Shown here: piece by piece, positions 50,537 to 59,026 of the stretch
Numbering within the stretch: position 1 is the first letter of the stretch
Layout of the letters: each line of letters opens with the position of its first letter
Assembly: GCF_009380165.1 (NCBI RefSeq)
Contig: NZ_WHUF01000008.1
Location: forward strand, 62,001 to 126,000
Source of the DNA: Rugamonas rivuli
Lineage (GTDB): Bacteria; Pseudomonadota; Gammaproteobacteria; Burkholderiales; Burkholderiaceae_D
Direction of reading: 5' to 3'
Length of the DNA stretch: 64,000 bases
Program-made: the position numbers and the translations under genes
The notes under the pieces: generated by a model
Told to the model about the DNA's origin: nothing
Databases searched by the model: none
What the model saw: the letters and a program-made list of their open reading frames with translations, nothing else

Positions 50537-50559
50537 GCGCCGCGCACGGTGCGCGGCGC
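50537..50559. repeat. GC palindrome after the lipoprotein gene
   Basis: GCGCCGCGCAC at 50537-50547 pairs perfectly with GTGCGCGGCGC at 50549-50559 around one G. It lies 11 bases beyond the lipoprotein stop on the minus strand. It has no U-run but could stabilise the mRNA end. Confidence 0.55.
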
Positions 50560-50570
50560 CTTGCTCCTGA

Positions 50571-51215
50571 TTACTTCGGTTTGCAGCTCAGCAACAGGTT
50601 GCTGGCGTCGGCGCCGTTGATCACGCCGGTGCCGCCGGTCAGGCTGCAATTCAGGTCGGCCGGCTGCGACAGGATGGTCACGCCGTAGGCGATGCCGTCC
50701 GGCACCGGGTTGGCGAACTGGAAGTTACCCTTGCCCAGCGTGAAGTCGAGGGCGCTGGCGCTCGACACCGATACCGTGCCGCCGGTCGAACCATTGGTCA
50801 GCACCACGATGCGCGGCGTGGCGGCGGTGGTGGCGGTGGCGTCATTGTTGGCGAACAGGCCGACGAACTGGCCGCTGACGTTGTAAGTCTTCTGCTGGCA
50901 GAGCACTTGCGCGGCGATCGAAATCGTATGGCCGGCCGAGCCGGAGGCGCCCGCCATCACGTTGCAAGTCTGGTGGTCGGGATCGTGCTGCACGGTGATG
51001 TTGTACTCGGTACCGTAAGGAATCTGCCGCGGCATCGTGAACGACGTGGCGCCGGGCTGCACGGTCAGCGTGTCGCTGCCGTTGGCCAGCACCAGGCCGG
51101 GATTGCTCAGGCCGGAAATCGTGCCCTGTACGGCGAATTGGGCCTTGCCGCCGCAGGCGGACAGCGCGGCGGCCAGCATCAGCGCCGCAACGGCGCTCAA
51201 AGTCGAAAATTTCAT
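50571..51215 (-). CDS. Hypothetical lipoprotein with two repeated modules (copy A)
   Basis: A 214-residue lipoprotein with signal peptide MKFSTLSAVAALMLAAALSA and the acylated Cys in LSACGGK. The mature part is two modules of about 85 residues. Each opens with G-x-(I/V)-x-G-L, then L-x-N-G-S, then a (D/S)FT(L/M) strand, then a Y-(G/N)-(V/I)-T-(I/V) segment ending near a Cys (compare TISGLSNPGLVLANGSD with VVLTNGSTGGT, and YNITVQHDPDHQTC with YGVTILSQPADLNC). This suggests small beta-sandwich domains with one Cys each. I do not know a function. It is next to a paralogue at 51274. Confidence 0.75.
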   Translation of the reverse strand: MKFSTLSAVAALMLAAALSACGGKAQFAVQGTISGLSNPGLVLANGSDTLTVQPGATSFTMPRQIPYGTEYNITVQHDPDHQTCNVMAGASGSAGHTISIAAQVLCQQKTYNVSGQFVGLFANNDATATTAATPRIVVLTNGSTGGTVSVSSASALDFTLGKGNFQFANPVPDGIAYGVTILSQPADLNCSLTGGTGVINGADASNLLLSCKPK

Positions 51216-51273
51216 CTATTACTCCAAAAAGAGGCGGGGCAGGCCGGCCATCGCGCGATGGCCGGCCCGGGAA

Positions 51274-51906
51274 TTATATGCAGCTGACGGTGACGCCGAG
51301 GAAGTCGCCGGCAGGCATGTTGCCGATGCCGTTGGCGACCGTGCAGACCTGGGGCCGCTTGGTGTCCTGGTCCACGGGCTGGGACAGAATGGTCACGCCG
51401 TACGGCGAACCGTCGCCGACCTTCGAGAAGGTAAAGTTGACGTTGGCGCCGGCGGTGGCTGGCGGCTGCACACTGACCAGGTCGGAGCCATTGGCCAGCA
51501 CCAAGCCCGAGGAGCGCAGGCCCAGGCCGCTCACGGTGCCGCCCAGCGTATAGGGGTTGGTGACGCATTTGAAGGTGATCGGATAGGCGGTGTAGGCGTT
51601 GGCCTTGCCGACGTTGCTGCCGTTGACCGCCTCGCACTTGGCGCCGGTCGGACCGCTGACAATCTGCACATCGTATGCTTCGTCGACCGCGATCAGCTTG
51701 GTGAACGTGAAGGTGACATTGCTGCCACCGTTGGCGGCCACCGGCAGTTTTTCGCCGGTCTTATTGTTGATCAGCACCAGATCAGGCTTGGCCAGGCCGA
51801 CGACGGTGCCCGACAGCAGCAGGTTGCCGTTGTTGCCGCCGCCGCAGGCGTTCAGCAGGGCGGCGCACAGCAGGGCCAGGCCCGGACGCAGATACGAACT
51901 TTTCAT
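51274..51906 (-). CDS. Hypothetical lipoprotein with two repeated modules (copy B)
   Basis: From the ATG at 51906, with TGGAGAGAG upstream, the product is 210 residues. Signal peptide MKSSYLRPGLALLCAALLNA leads to a lipobox LNACGGG. It has the same two-module plan as the gene at 50571: TVVGLAKPDLVLINNKTGE and TVSGLGLRSSGLVLANGSD open the modules, and DEAYDVQIVSGPTGAKC and SPYGVTILSQPVDQ close them. The shared phrases GLVLANGSD and YGVTILSQP show descent from one gene. The 58-base gap suggests co-transcription. Confidence 0.75.
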   Translation of the reverse strand: MKSSYLRPGLALLCAALLNACGGGNNGNLLLSGTVVGLAKPDLVLINNKTGEKLPVAANGGSNVTFTFTKLIAVDEAYDVQIVSGPTGAKCEAVNGSNVGKANAYTAYPITFKCVTNPYTLGGTVSGLGLRSSGLVLANGSDLVSVQPPATAGANVNFTFSKVGDGSPYGVTILSQPVDQDTKRPQVCTVANGIGNMPAGDFLGVTVSCI

Positions 51907-52061
51907 AAAAATCTCTCTCCAAAACGAATAGGGGCCGGCAACACTCGGGTGCAGCATATTACACGGAATGGGCCGTATTTTAGTGCATTTGGTAACACCG
52001 GGGCCGCTAAGCGATGTAACAGCTTGTGACACTTGCAGCGCCGCCGGGCCGGCGCCGCCGC

Positions 52062-53504
52062 TCATTTGACCTGTGCCAGCGCGCAGCGCGAACGCTTGCC
52101 GTCGAGCTGGCAGGTATTGCGCACCCGGCCCTGCAGATCGTGCACCTGCACCAGCCAGCGCTCGGCGCCCTGGCGCTCCATGGTCATGAAGCCGAAGCCG
52201 TCGACCCAGGAGCTGAACTGCTCGACCACCGCGCCCGGGGCCGGCGTCACGCCGTCCGGCAAGCGTTCCGGCAACGGCACGGTGTCCTCGGCGGTGCCGG
52301 AAAAGCCGGAGATGAACTGGCTGGGGTGGCCGCTGGCAAAGCTGACCTGCTCCCACAGGTGTACGTGGCCGGACAGCATCGCCTGTATGCCGGCCGGCAG
52401 CAGCTGCGGATTGAGCGAGCCGAAGGCTTGCTGCAAGCCGGCGTCGCCCGGCAGCAGCACGATGGCGCCGTCGGCCTTGCGGTCGGCGCCCATGCCCAGC
52501 AGCGGGTGGTGGTCGATGCCGATGTTGCGCGGCGCCTGGCCAGCCAGCGCCTCGACCTGGCGGTACAGCTCGCGGTACTTGTCGTAACCGAGATCGCCCG
52601 GCTTCAAGCCCTTCCAGGTGGTGTTGGCGGTGTCCATCACCAGCAGCTGGGTGTCCTGGCCGATGGGCACGGCGTAGGGCGCGCTGTAGTTGCCGGTGGC
52701 GTCGTCGTCGGCGGCGTTGCAGTCGCGGCCGGGCAGCAGCGGGCGCGGATCGAGCAGGCGCCAGTAGCCCTGGCCGCCGCGCGCGCAGTTTTCATGGTTG
52801 CCGCGCGCCATGACCCACGGCGCCGCTTGTAGCAGCGCCGCGCCGGGCGCGAAGAAGTCGGCGTTCCAGGCGTCCCAGCCGTAGCCCCAGGGGCTGCCGG
52901 CGCAACCGGCGTTGCCCTCGGGGCAGGCGTTTTCGCGATAGTGGTAGTCGCCGACGTGGATCACCAGTTCCGGGCGCCACGCGGCGGCGGCGGCCGCGAT
53001 GGCGGCGAACGGATAGTCGGCCTCGCGGTTGCAGGCCTGGTAGCTGTTGCTGTTCTTTTGCAGGCGGCAGCCGGTGTCGCCGATGACGACGATGCGCTGC
53101 GGCGCGGCGGCCGGCACGGGCAGCGCCCGGCCCAGCACGCTGGCGCCGGCGTAGCTGCCGGCGGCCGGCAATTGCGCCTCGCAGGTCAGCAGCGGGAAGG
53201 CGGCCGGCTTGGAATCGGCCGGGGCCGACGGCGTCGGCCGCAGCGGCACGGTGGCGGCCGGGGCGCGCAGCGCCATCGGCCGCGGGCGCTGGTCGATGAC
53301 GATGTCGGGGCAGGCGGGGGCGGCGATCAGCACGCGCGCCACGGCGGCGCCGTGCTCGCCCAGCACCACATACGAGGAAAAGGCGGGCGGCTGGCCGACG
53401 GTGGCGCAGCCGGCCAGCAGGGCGGCAAGCGAGGCGGCAATCAGGGAGGCAGGCAGCAGGGGCGCGCGGCGCGACGGCCGGCGCAGGGGCAAGGAAAAGG
53501 GCAC
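52062..53504 (-). CDS. Lipoprotein metallophosphoesterase
   Basis: The likely start is the GTG at 53504, preceded by CTGGAGACCCC; the product is 480 residues. A basic signal ends LIAASLAALLAGCATV, a good lipobox. The calcineurin-type metal motifs are in order: VVIGDTGC, HVGDYHYREN, ARGNHENC, IDHHPLLG and SGHVHLWEQ. An N-terminal domain of about 130 residues precedes them. Several Cys pairs suggest disulfides, fitting an envelope location. The substrate is unknown; purple-acid-phosphatase-like proteins of this kind act on phosphate esters. Confidence 0.85.
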   Translation of the reverse strand: MPFSLPLRRPSRRAPLLPASLIAASLAALLAGCATVGQPPAFSSYVVLGEHGAAVARVLIAAPACPDIVIDQRPRPMALRAPAATVPLRPTPSAPADSKPAAFPLLTCEAQLPAAGSYAGASVLGRALPVPAAAPQRIVVIGDTGCRLQKNSNSYQACNREADYPFAAIAAAAAAWRPELVIHVGDYHYRENACPEGNAGCAGSPWGYGWDAWNADFFAPGAALLQAAPWVMARGNHENCARGGQGYWRLLDPRPLLPGRDCNAADDDATGNYSAPYAVPIGQDTQLLVMDTANTTWKGLKPGDLGYDKYRELYRQVEALAGQAPRNIGIDHHPLLGMGADRKADGAIVLLPGDAGLQQAFGSLNPQLLPAGIQAMLSGHVHLWEQVSFASGHPSQFISGFSGTAEDTVPLPERLPDGVTPAPGAVVEQFSSWVDGFGFMTMERQGAERWLVQVHDLQGRVRNTCQLDGKRSRCALAQVK

Positions 53505-53600
53505 GGGGTCTCCAGCAGGGCAATCCGGTAATTTACCATGCCCTCGCCCGGCGGCGATCGGTGCGACAATACGTGGATTCCACATTACGAGTTGCCCGCC

Positions 53601-54308
53601 ATGACCCCACGCCGCCCGCTAGCCCTGCTGTTCGATCTCGACGATACCCTGTGGCCGATCGGCCCGGTGATCGCGGCGGCGGAAACCAGCTGGCACGCCT
53701 GGCTGGCCGAGCACGCGCCCGAGGTGACGCAGCGCTACAGCGTGGCCGAGCTGCGGGCCCGCCGCATGGCGCTGCTGGAACAGCGGCCGGAACTGGTGGT
53801 CGACTTGTACCAGCTGCGCCGCGTGGCGCTGGAACAAGCCTTCGCCGAAGCCGGCGCCGACGCCGCCCACATCGACGGCGCCATGCACCACTTCCACGAG
53901 CGCCGCAACGCCGTCACGCCGTTCGACGACGTCGCGGCCGGGCTGGCCGCGCTGCACGGCATGCTGCGGCTGGGCGTGATCACCAACGGCAACGCCGACC
54001 TTGAAGTCATCGGCCTGCACCACCATTTCGACACCGTGCTGGCCTCGTCGCGCTTCGGCCGCGCCAAGCCCGACCCGTCCATCTTCCTGGCCGCCTGCGA
54101 GGCGATGGGCGTGGCGCCGGCGGACGCCGTCTACGTCGGCGACGACCTGCGGCTGGACGTGCAGGGCGCGCAGAACGCCGGCCTGCGGGCGGTGTGGATG
54201 AACCGGAACGGCAGCGCCGCGCACCTGGAGGCGGGCATCGCGCCGGACGCCATCTGTGCCGGTTTTGACGAACTTCTGGCCTGGGTGCGCGGGCAAATGC
54301 AGCATTGA
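53601..54308 (+). CDS. HAD-superfamily phosphatase (YigB-like)
   Basis: From the ATG at 53601 the product is 235 residues. Motif I is LFDLDDTLWP (nucleophile Asp12, acid Asp14), motif II is VITNGNAD, motif III Lys is in GRAKPDPSIF and motif IV is VGDDLRLDVQGA. The helical cap lies between motifs I and II (subfamily IA). The DLDDTLWP form resembles YigB, a phosphatase of riboflavin synthesis, but HAD substrates cannot be set by eye. Confidence 0.88.
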   Translation: MTPRRPLALLFDLDDTLWPIGPVIAAAETSWHAWLAEHAPEVTQRYSVAELRARRMALLEQRPELVVDLYQLRRVALEQAFAEAGADAAHIDGAMHHFHERRNAVTPFDDVAAGLAALHGMLRLGVITNGNADLEVIGLHHHFDTVLASSRFGRAKPDPSIFLAACEAMGVAPADAVYVGDDLRLDVQGAQNAGLRAVWMNRNGSAAHLEAGIAPDAICAGFDELLAWVRGQMQH

Positions 54309-54370
54309 CGCCACGCGGCGGCCCCCTGCGCCCGCAGAGCGTGCATAATAAGCGGAACTACCATTAGTAA

Positions 54371-55393
54371 ATGACCATGCAACTCGATACCCGCGCACAA
54401 ACCTTGCTCAAGGCCTTAGTCGAACGCTACATCGCGGACGGCCAGCCGGTGGGCTCGCGCGCCCTGTCCAAGATTTCCGGCCTGGACCTGTCGCCGGCGA
54501 CCATCCGCAACATCATGGCCGACCTGGAGGAGCTGGGCTACGTCGCCAGTCCCCACACCTCGGCCGGCCGGGTGCCGACGCCGCGCGGCTACCGCATCTT
54601 CGTCGACACGCTGCTGACCGTGCAGCACCTGGACGAGCAATCGGTCGAAGGCCGCATGCGGCTGCAGGCGCCGCAGCCGCAGAAAATGATTTCCAACGCG
54701 GCGCAGATGCTGTCGTCGCTGTCGCAGTTCGCCGGCGTGGTGCTGAGCCCGCGGCGCGAATCGGTGTTCCAGCAGATCGAGTTCCTGCGGCTGGGCGAGA
54801 AGCGCATCCTGCTGGTGATCGTCGGCCCGACCGGCGACGTGCAGAACCGCCTGCTGCTGACCGATGCCGACTATAGCCCGGCGCAGCTGGTGCAGTCGGC
54901 CAACTACATCAACCAGAACTACGGCGGCCTGGCCTTCGACGAAGTGCACACGCGCTTGCAGAACGAGGTGCGCCAGCTGCGCGACGACATGGGCCGGCTG
55001 ATGCAGGCGGCGGTGGAGGCCGGCAGCGAGGCGATGGCGGACAATTCGGACGACATGGTCATCGCGGGCGAGCGCAACCTGCTGTCGGTCAGCGACCTGT
55101 CGTCGAACATGACGTCGCTGCGGCAGATGTTCGACATGTTCGAGCAGAAGACGGGACTGATGCAGCTGCTCGACGTGTCGAGCAAGGCCAGCGGCGTGCA
55201 GATCTACATCGGCGGCGAATCGAGCCTGGTGCCGATGGACGAGATGAGCGTGGTGACGGCGCCGTACACGGCCAACGGCAAGATCGTCGGCACGCTGGGC
55301 GTGATCGGCCCGACGCGCATGGCTTACGAGCGGGTGATACCGATCGTCGACATCACGGCCAAGCTGCTATCGAATGCCTTGAGCCACAATTAA
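54371..55393 (+). CDS. hrcA: Heat-shock repressor HrcA
   Basis: A 340-residue protein (a second ATG at 54377 is possible). The N-terminal winged helix (TLLKALVERYIADGQPVGSR, then LSPATIRNIMADLEELGY, then SPHTSAGRVPTPRGYRIFVD) is diagnostic. HrcA binds CIRCE elements to repress groESL and related genes. I see no CIRCE in the 62 bases upstream, so it may not be self-regulated here. A terminator follows the stop. Confidence 0.96.
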   Translation: MTMQLDTRAQTLLKALVERYIADGQPVGSRALSKISGLDLSPATIRNIMADLEELGYVASPHTSAGRVPTPRGYRIFVDTLLTVQHLDEQSVEGRMRLQAPQPQKMISNAAQMLSSLSQFAGVVLSPRRESVFQQIEFLRLGEKRILLVIVGPTGDVQNRLLLTDADYSPAQLVQSANYINQNYGGLAFDEVHTRLQNEVRQLRDDMGRLMQAAVEAGSEAMADNSDDMVIAGERNLLSVSDLSSNMTSLRQMFDMFEQKTGLMQLLDVSSKASGVQIYIGGESSLVPMDEMSVVTAPYTANGKIVGTLGVIGPTRMAYERVIPIVDITAKLLSNALSHN

Positions 55394-55418
55394 AAAAAGC
55401 CCCGACGGGGCTTTTTTT
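55392..55418. terminator. Bidirectional terminator between hrcA and fur
   Basis: A7-GCCCC at 55392-55403 pairs with GGGGC-T7 at 55407-55418 around a three-base loop. It overlaps the stop codon regions of both converging genes. Confidence 0.85.
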
Positions 55419-55845
55419 ATGGCCGGTGCGGGCAGGCGGTCTTGGTACAGTTGCCGTAGATCGCCAGCGCATGCTCGGCGATCTTGAAGCCGCGCTCCTT
55501 GGCCACCAGTTGCTGGCGGCTTTCGATTTCCTCGTCGAAGAATTCTTCCACGCGGCCGCAATCGAGGCACACCAGGTGGTCGTGGTGCGAACCCTCGTTC
55601 AGTTCGAAAATGGCCTTGCCCGTTTCGAAGTGGTTGCGGTTGAGCAGGCCGGCCTGCTCGAACTGGGTCAGCACCCGGTACACGGTGGCCAGACCCACAT
55701 CCATATTGTCGGCCAGCAGGATCTTGTAGACATCCTCGGCGGTCAGGTGGCGTACCTCGCTGTTCTGGAAGATGTCCAGGATTTTGAGGCGTGGCAGCGT
55801 GGCTTTGAGGCCGCTGGCCTTCAGGTCGGTCGGATTGTTGCCCAT
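55417..55845 (-). CDS. fur: Ferric uptake regulator
   Basis: From the ATG at 55845 the product is 142 residues. The winged helix is about 1-83 (KATLPRLKILDIFQ, then AEDVYKILLADNMDVGLATV) and the metal-binding/dimer domain includes HFETGKAIFELNEGSHHDHL with the regulatory His cluster, then CLDCGRVEEF (C-x-x-C zinc site). It should be the regulator of the iron island at 23-29 kb. It is divergent from bamE, a widely conserved arrangement. Confidence 0.96.
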   Translation of the reverse strand: MGNNPTDLKASGLKATLPRLKILDIFQNSEVRHLTAEDVYKILLADNMDVGLATVYRVLTQFEQAGLLNRNHFETGKAIFELNEGSHHDHLVCLDCGRVEEFFDEEIESRQQLVAKERGFKIAEHALAIYGNCTKTACPHRP

Positions 55846-56114
55846 GGTGGAGACTCTTTGAAGTGGTTGGCGATAGCTAGGCCACAGTTTAACGCACTCC
55901 GGCTGCCACCGCACCTTTCCTTCCCCGACGGCGGCGCCCCGCGTGAAATTTACATTTGCAATGTTTTACAATTAATCTTTATAAAACAAGGACATAGTTG
56001 CCGATTTGCTGGATAATGCTCTCTCCCGGAGTGCCCGCGCAGCCCCATGTCGCACCTTGTGCTTTATGATATAGCGTTTTTCGGCACTTCCGCTCGATCA
56101 GATTGAGGACAACC
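55846..56114. promoter_or_regulatory. Divergent intergenic region fur/bamE
   Basis: These 269 bases hold no gene. The centre (about 55950-55985) is AT-rich (TTTACATTTGCAATGTTTTA), which could hold the fur promoter. TATGAT at 56065-56070 is a possible -10 box for bamE. I see no convincing Fur box. Confidence 0.35.
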
Positions 56115-56765
56115 ATGCGCGTCACCCAGGCTTTATCGCAGTCTTTGTTGCACCGTTTCACCCGCCGCGCGCCCTTGCTCGCCGGCGCTGTTTGCGTCGC
56201 GCTGGCCGCGGGCGGCTGTGCATCCAACACCACGCTGGGCGAGAAATCGACCGAAGTGAAAGAAACCGGCACCACGCTGGACGCCAACAAAGGCGCGCAA
56301 ACCACCACCATCACCAAGTTCCAGAAGTTCATGTGGTTCTTCTCGCCGTATCGTCCGGACATCCAGCAGGGCAACTTCGTCTCCGAGGAAATGCTGACCC
56401 AGCTTAAGCTCGGCATGACGCGCGAGCAGGTGCGCTTCATCTTCGGCACCGCGCTGCTGGCCGACCCCTTCCACGCCGACCGCTGGGACTACGCCTTCCG
56501 CATGGCCAAGGGCAACGGCGAAATCACCACCAGCCGCGTGATCGTGTTCTTCGACAAGGAAGGCAAGGTAGCGCGCTGGGAAGGCGGCAACCTGCCGACC
56601 GAAAAAGACTACATCGCCCGCATCGCCGGCCCGGCGCCCAAGGTCAAGAAAGACTTGAACACGCCGGACGCGCGCCCGGTCGGCAATACCGCGACTATCC
56701 CGGCCGGCAGCGACAACGCCGCCGCCTCGCCGGTGGGCATCACGGTGAACAACGACAAGAAATAA
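56115..56765 (+). CDS. bamE: Outer membrane assembly lipoprotein BamE
   Basis: From the ATG at 56115, with GAGGACAACC upstream, the product is 216 residues. The signal ends VALAAGGCASN, a lipobox. The SmpA/OmlA domain is seen as YRPDIQQGNFVSEEMLTQLK, then LGMTREQVRFIFGTALLADP, then ADRWDYAFR. BamE helps the Bam complex insert barrel proteins such as LptD. The C-terminal tail of about 45 residues is longer than in E. coli BamE (113 aa) and looks disordered. Confidence 0.95.
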   Translation: MRVTQALSQSLLHRFTRRAPLLAGAVCVALAAGGCASNTTLGEKSTEVKETGTTLDANKGAQTTTITKFQKFMWFFSPYRPDIQQGNFVSEEMLTQLKLGMTREQVRFIFGTALLADPFHADRWDYAFRMAKGNGEITTSRVIVFFDKEGKVARWEGGNLPTEKDYIARIAGPAPKVKKDLNTPDARPVGNTATIPAGSDNAAASPVGITVNNDKK

Positions 56766-56781
56766 GCACGAGGACAGAAGC

Positions 56782-57588
56782 ATGACAGACCTGAACATCG
56801 CCATCGCCGGCGCCGGCGGCCGCATGGGCCGCATCCTGATCGAAGCGGTGCAGGACGCGCCGGACGCGCGCCTGTCCGGCGCGCTGGACCGCGCAGGCTC
56901 GGCCAACATCGGCAGCGACGCTGCCGCCTTCCTCGGCAAGCCGGCCGGCGTGCCGGTCGAAGCGGAACTGGCCAAGGGCCTGGCCGGCGCCCAGTTCCTG
57001 ATCGACTTCACCCGTCCCGAAGGCACGCTGGAGCACCTGGCGTATTGCGCCGAGCACGGCATCAAGATGATCATCGGCACCACCGGCTTCGATGAAGCGG
57101 GCAAGGCGGCCATCGCCGAAGCGGCCAAGAAAACCGCCATCGTGTTCTCGCCCAACTTCAGCGTCGGCGTCAACGTCACGCTCAAGCTGCTGCAACAGGC
57201 GGCCAAGGCGCTGTCGACCGGCTACGACATCGAAGTGATCGAAGCCCACCACCGCCACAAGGTCGACGCGCCGTCCGGCACCGCGCTGAAGATGGGCGAA
57301 GTGCTGGCCGACGCGCTGGGCCGCGATTTGAAGGATTGCGCCGTCTACGCGCGCGAAGGCGTGACCGGCGAGCGCGACCCGTCGTCGATCGGCTTCGCCA
57401 CCATCCGTGGCGGCGACATCGTCGGCGACCACACCGTGCTGTTCGCCGGCACCGGCGAGCGCATCGAGATCAGCCACAAGTCCAGCAGCCGCGTGACCTA
57501 CGCCCACGGCTCGCTGCGCGCCTGCCGCTTCCTGGCCGACAAGGCGACCGGCCTGTACGACATGAACGACGTGCTGGCGCTGAACTGA
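56782..57588 (+). CDS. dapB: 4-hydroxy-tetrahydrodipicolinate reductase
   Basis: A 268-residue protein with the nucleotide motif IAGAGGRMGRIL, the family signature EVIEAHHRHKVDAPSGTALK (catalytic His pair and Lys) and IGTTGFDEAG. It reduces the DapA product in lysine and diaminopimelate synthesis. It lies 16 bases after bamE, with GAGGACAGAAGC as ribosome site. Its stop overlaps the exbB-like start. Confidence 0.97.
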   Translation: MTDLNIAIAGAGGRMGRILIEAVQDAPDARLSGALDRAGSANIGSDAAAFLGKPAGVPVEAELAKGLAGAQFLIDFTRPEGTLEHLAYCAEHGIKMIIGTTGFDEAGKAAIAEAAKKTAIVFSPNFSVGVNVTLKLLQQAAKALSTGYDIEVIEAHHRHKVDAPSGTALKMGEVLADALGRDLKDCAVYAREGVTGERDPSSIGFATIRGGDIVGDHTVLFAGTGERIEISHKSSSRVTYAHGSLRACRFLADKATGLYDMNDVLALN

Positions 57589-58265
57589 TGATGCCCAACC
57601 ACTTCACCCTGGCCAGCTACTGGGAACAGGGCGACACCATCAGCCACCTGGTGGCGCTGGTGCTGCTGGCGATGTCGCTGGTGAGCTGGTTCTTCATCTT
57701 GTCCAAGGCTTGGGCCGCGTGGCGCATCCGCCGCAGCGCGCCGGCCGTGCAGGCGTTCTGGGAGGCGCCGTCGATGCAGGACGGCGTCGCCGCGCTGACG
57801 CTGGCCGACCCCGAGCAAGTCTTCCTGCCGCTGGCGCAGCAGGGCGCCGCGCAATTGCAAGCCGCCGGCCGTCCGTCGCTGGGCGGCGCCATGGGCCACG
57901 CGGCCCAGGTCACGCGCGTGCTGCGCGTGGCGATCCAGGCTTCCACCAACCGCCTCGAAGGCGGACTGACCCTGCTGGCGTCGATCGGCGCCACCGCGCC
58001 GTTTGTCGGCCTGCTGGGCACCGTGTGGGGCATTTACCATGCGCTGGCCAATGTATCGGCCAACGGCACGGTGCAGATCGACAAAGTGGCCGGCCCGGTG
58101 GGCGAGGCGCTGATCATGACCGCCATCGGCCTGACGGTGGCGATTCCCGCCGTACTGGCGTATAACGGATTCAACCGCGTCAACCGGCTGACCCTGGCCG
58201 AACTGGACGCCTTCGCGCACGACCTGCACGCCTACCTGACCACGGGCGAGCGTGCGGCCAAGTAA
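57588..58265 (+). CDS. MotA/TolQ/ExbB-family proton channel protein
   Basis: The ATG at 57588 shares a base with the dapB stop; the product is 225 residues. It has three membrane helices: about 20-42, then a pair around LLASIGATAPFVGLLGTVWG and LIMTAIGLTVAIPAVLAYNG, the signature of the family. With the next gene it forms a proton-driven motor for TonB- or Tol-like function. No tolA/tolB follows, so it is more likely ExbB, able to serve the TonB at 25.2 kb. Confidence 0.92.
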   Translation: MMPNHFTLASYWEQGDTISHLVALVLLAMSLVSWFFILSKAWAAWRIRRSAPAVQAFWEAPSMQDGVAALTLADPEQVFLPLAQQGAAQLQAAGRPSLGGAMGHAAQVTRVLRVAIQASTNRLEGGLTLLASIGATAPFVGLLGTVWGIYHALANVSANGTVQIDKVAGPVGEALIMTAIGLTVAIPAVLAYNGFNRVNRLTLAELDAFAHDLHAYLTTGERAAK

Positions 58266-58274
58266 GGAGCAGGC

Positions 58275-58700
58275 ATGAGCTTTGGCGCATTCAACCACCA
58301 CCGCAATCCGGGGCCGATGGCCGACATCAACGTCACGCCGATGGTGGACGTGATGCTGGTGCTGCTGGTGATCTTCATCCTCAGCGCGCCGATGTTCACC
58401 AACTCGGTCAAGCTGGACTTGCCGAAGGCGCAGGCGCAAGCGAACCCGCAGCAGCCGGCCACGGTGACGCTGTCTATCGACGGCGCCGGCAAAATATTCT
58501 GGAATAACGACCCGGTCGAGCAGAGCGTGCTGGAAGCGCGCCTGGTCGAAGCGGCCAAGCTGGAGCCGCAGCCGGAACTGCAACTGCGCGCCGACAAGGA
58601 CACCCGCTACGAAGTGGTGGCGCAGGTGATGGCGGCCGCGCAGTCGAATGGATTAACGAAATTGGGCTTCGTCACCGATCCCAAGAAAGAGAAAAAATAA
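58275..58700 (+). CDS. ExbD/TolR-family protein
   Basis: A 141-residue protein with one N-terminal membrane helix (DINVTPMVDVMLVLLVIFIL) containing the essential proton-carrying Asp in PMVDV, then a periplasmic domain. It partners the preceding ExbB-like protein; AAGGAGCAGGC gives a strong ribosome site. Its stop overlaps the barstar start (TAATG). Confidence 0.92.
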   Translation: MSFGAFNHHRNPGPMADINVTPMVDVMLVLLVIFILSAPMFTNSVKLDLPKAQAQANPQQPATVTLSIDGAGKIFWNNDPVEQSVLEARLVEAAKLEPQPELQLRADKDTRYEVVAQVMAAAQSNGLTKLGFVTDPKKEKK

Positions 58701-59026
58701 TGGCAACCGCAGAATTGAACGGCGCGGAAATCACCGGCTTCGACAGCTTCCACGCCGCCTGCAAGGCCGCGCTGGGTTTCCCCGACGGCTACGGCAACAC
58801 CATGGACGCCTGGGTCGATTGCCTGAGCTATCTGCGCGATGAAGACGGCATGAGCAAGTTCCGTCTGAAGCCGAACGAGGTGCTGGAAATCGTCATCAAG
58901 GACGCGGCGGCCATGAAGGCCGCGGTCCCGGATATTCTGGAAGAAGTGACGTACTGCGTGGCCGGCATCAACGAGCGCTACGAAGACTACGGCGAGAAGC
59001 CGGCCCTGAAACTTACGCTGCGCTAG
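58700..59026 (+). CDS. Barstar-family protein without a barnase partner
   Basis: A 108-residue protein. FHAACKAALGFPDGYGNTMD and AWVDCLSYLRDEDG follow the barstar pattern (helix, then the G-x-x-x-D-A-W/L-x-D-C-L loop that plugs the barnase site), and the C-terminal EIVIKDAAAMKAAVPDILEE fits the rest of the fold. Barstars inhibit secreted ribonucleases. No barnase-like gene is nearby, and the gene is tightly linked to dapB-exbB-exbD, so its target here is unclear. It overlaps the end of the converging map gene by 14 bases. Confidence 0.85.
   Translation: MATAELNGAEITGFDSFHAACKAALGFPDGYGNTMDAWVDCLSYLRDEDGMSKFRLKPNEVLEIVIKDAAAMKAAVPDILEEVTYCVAGINERYEDYGEKPALKLTLR

Noticed and set aside
54309..54370. 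CIRCE element expected upstream of hrcA.
   Set aside because: No TTAGCACTC-N9-GAGTGCTAA-like sequence was found in the gap.
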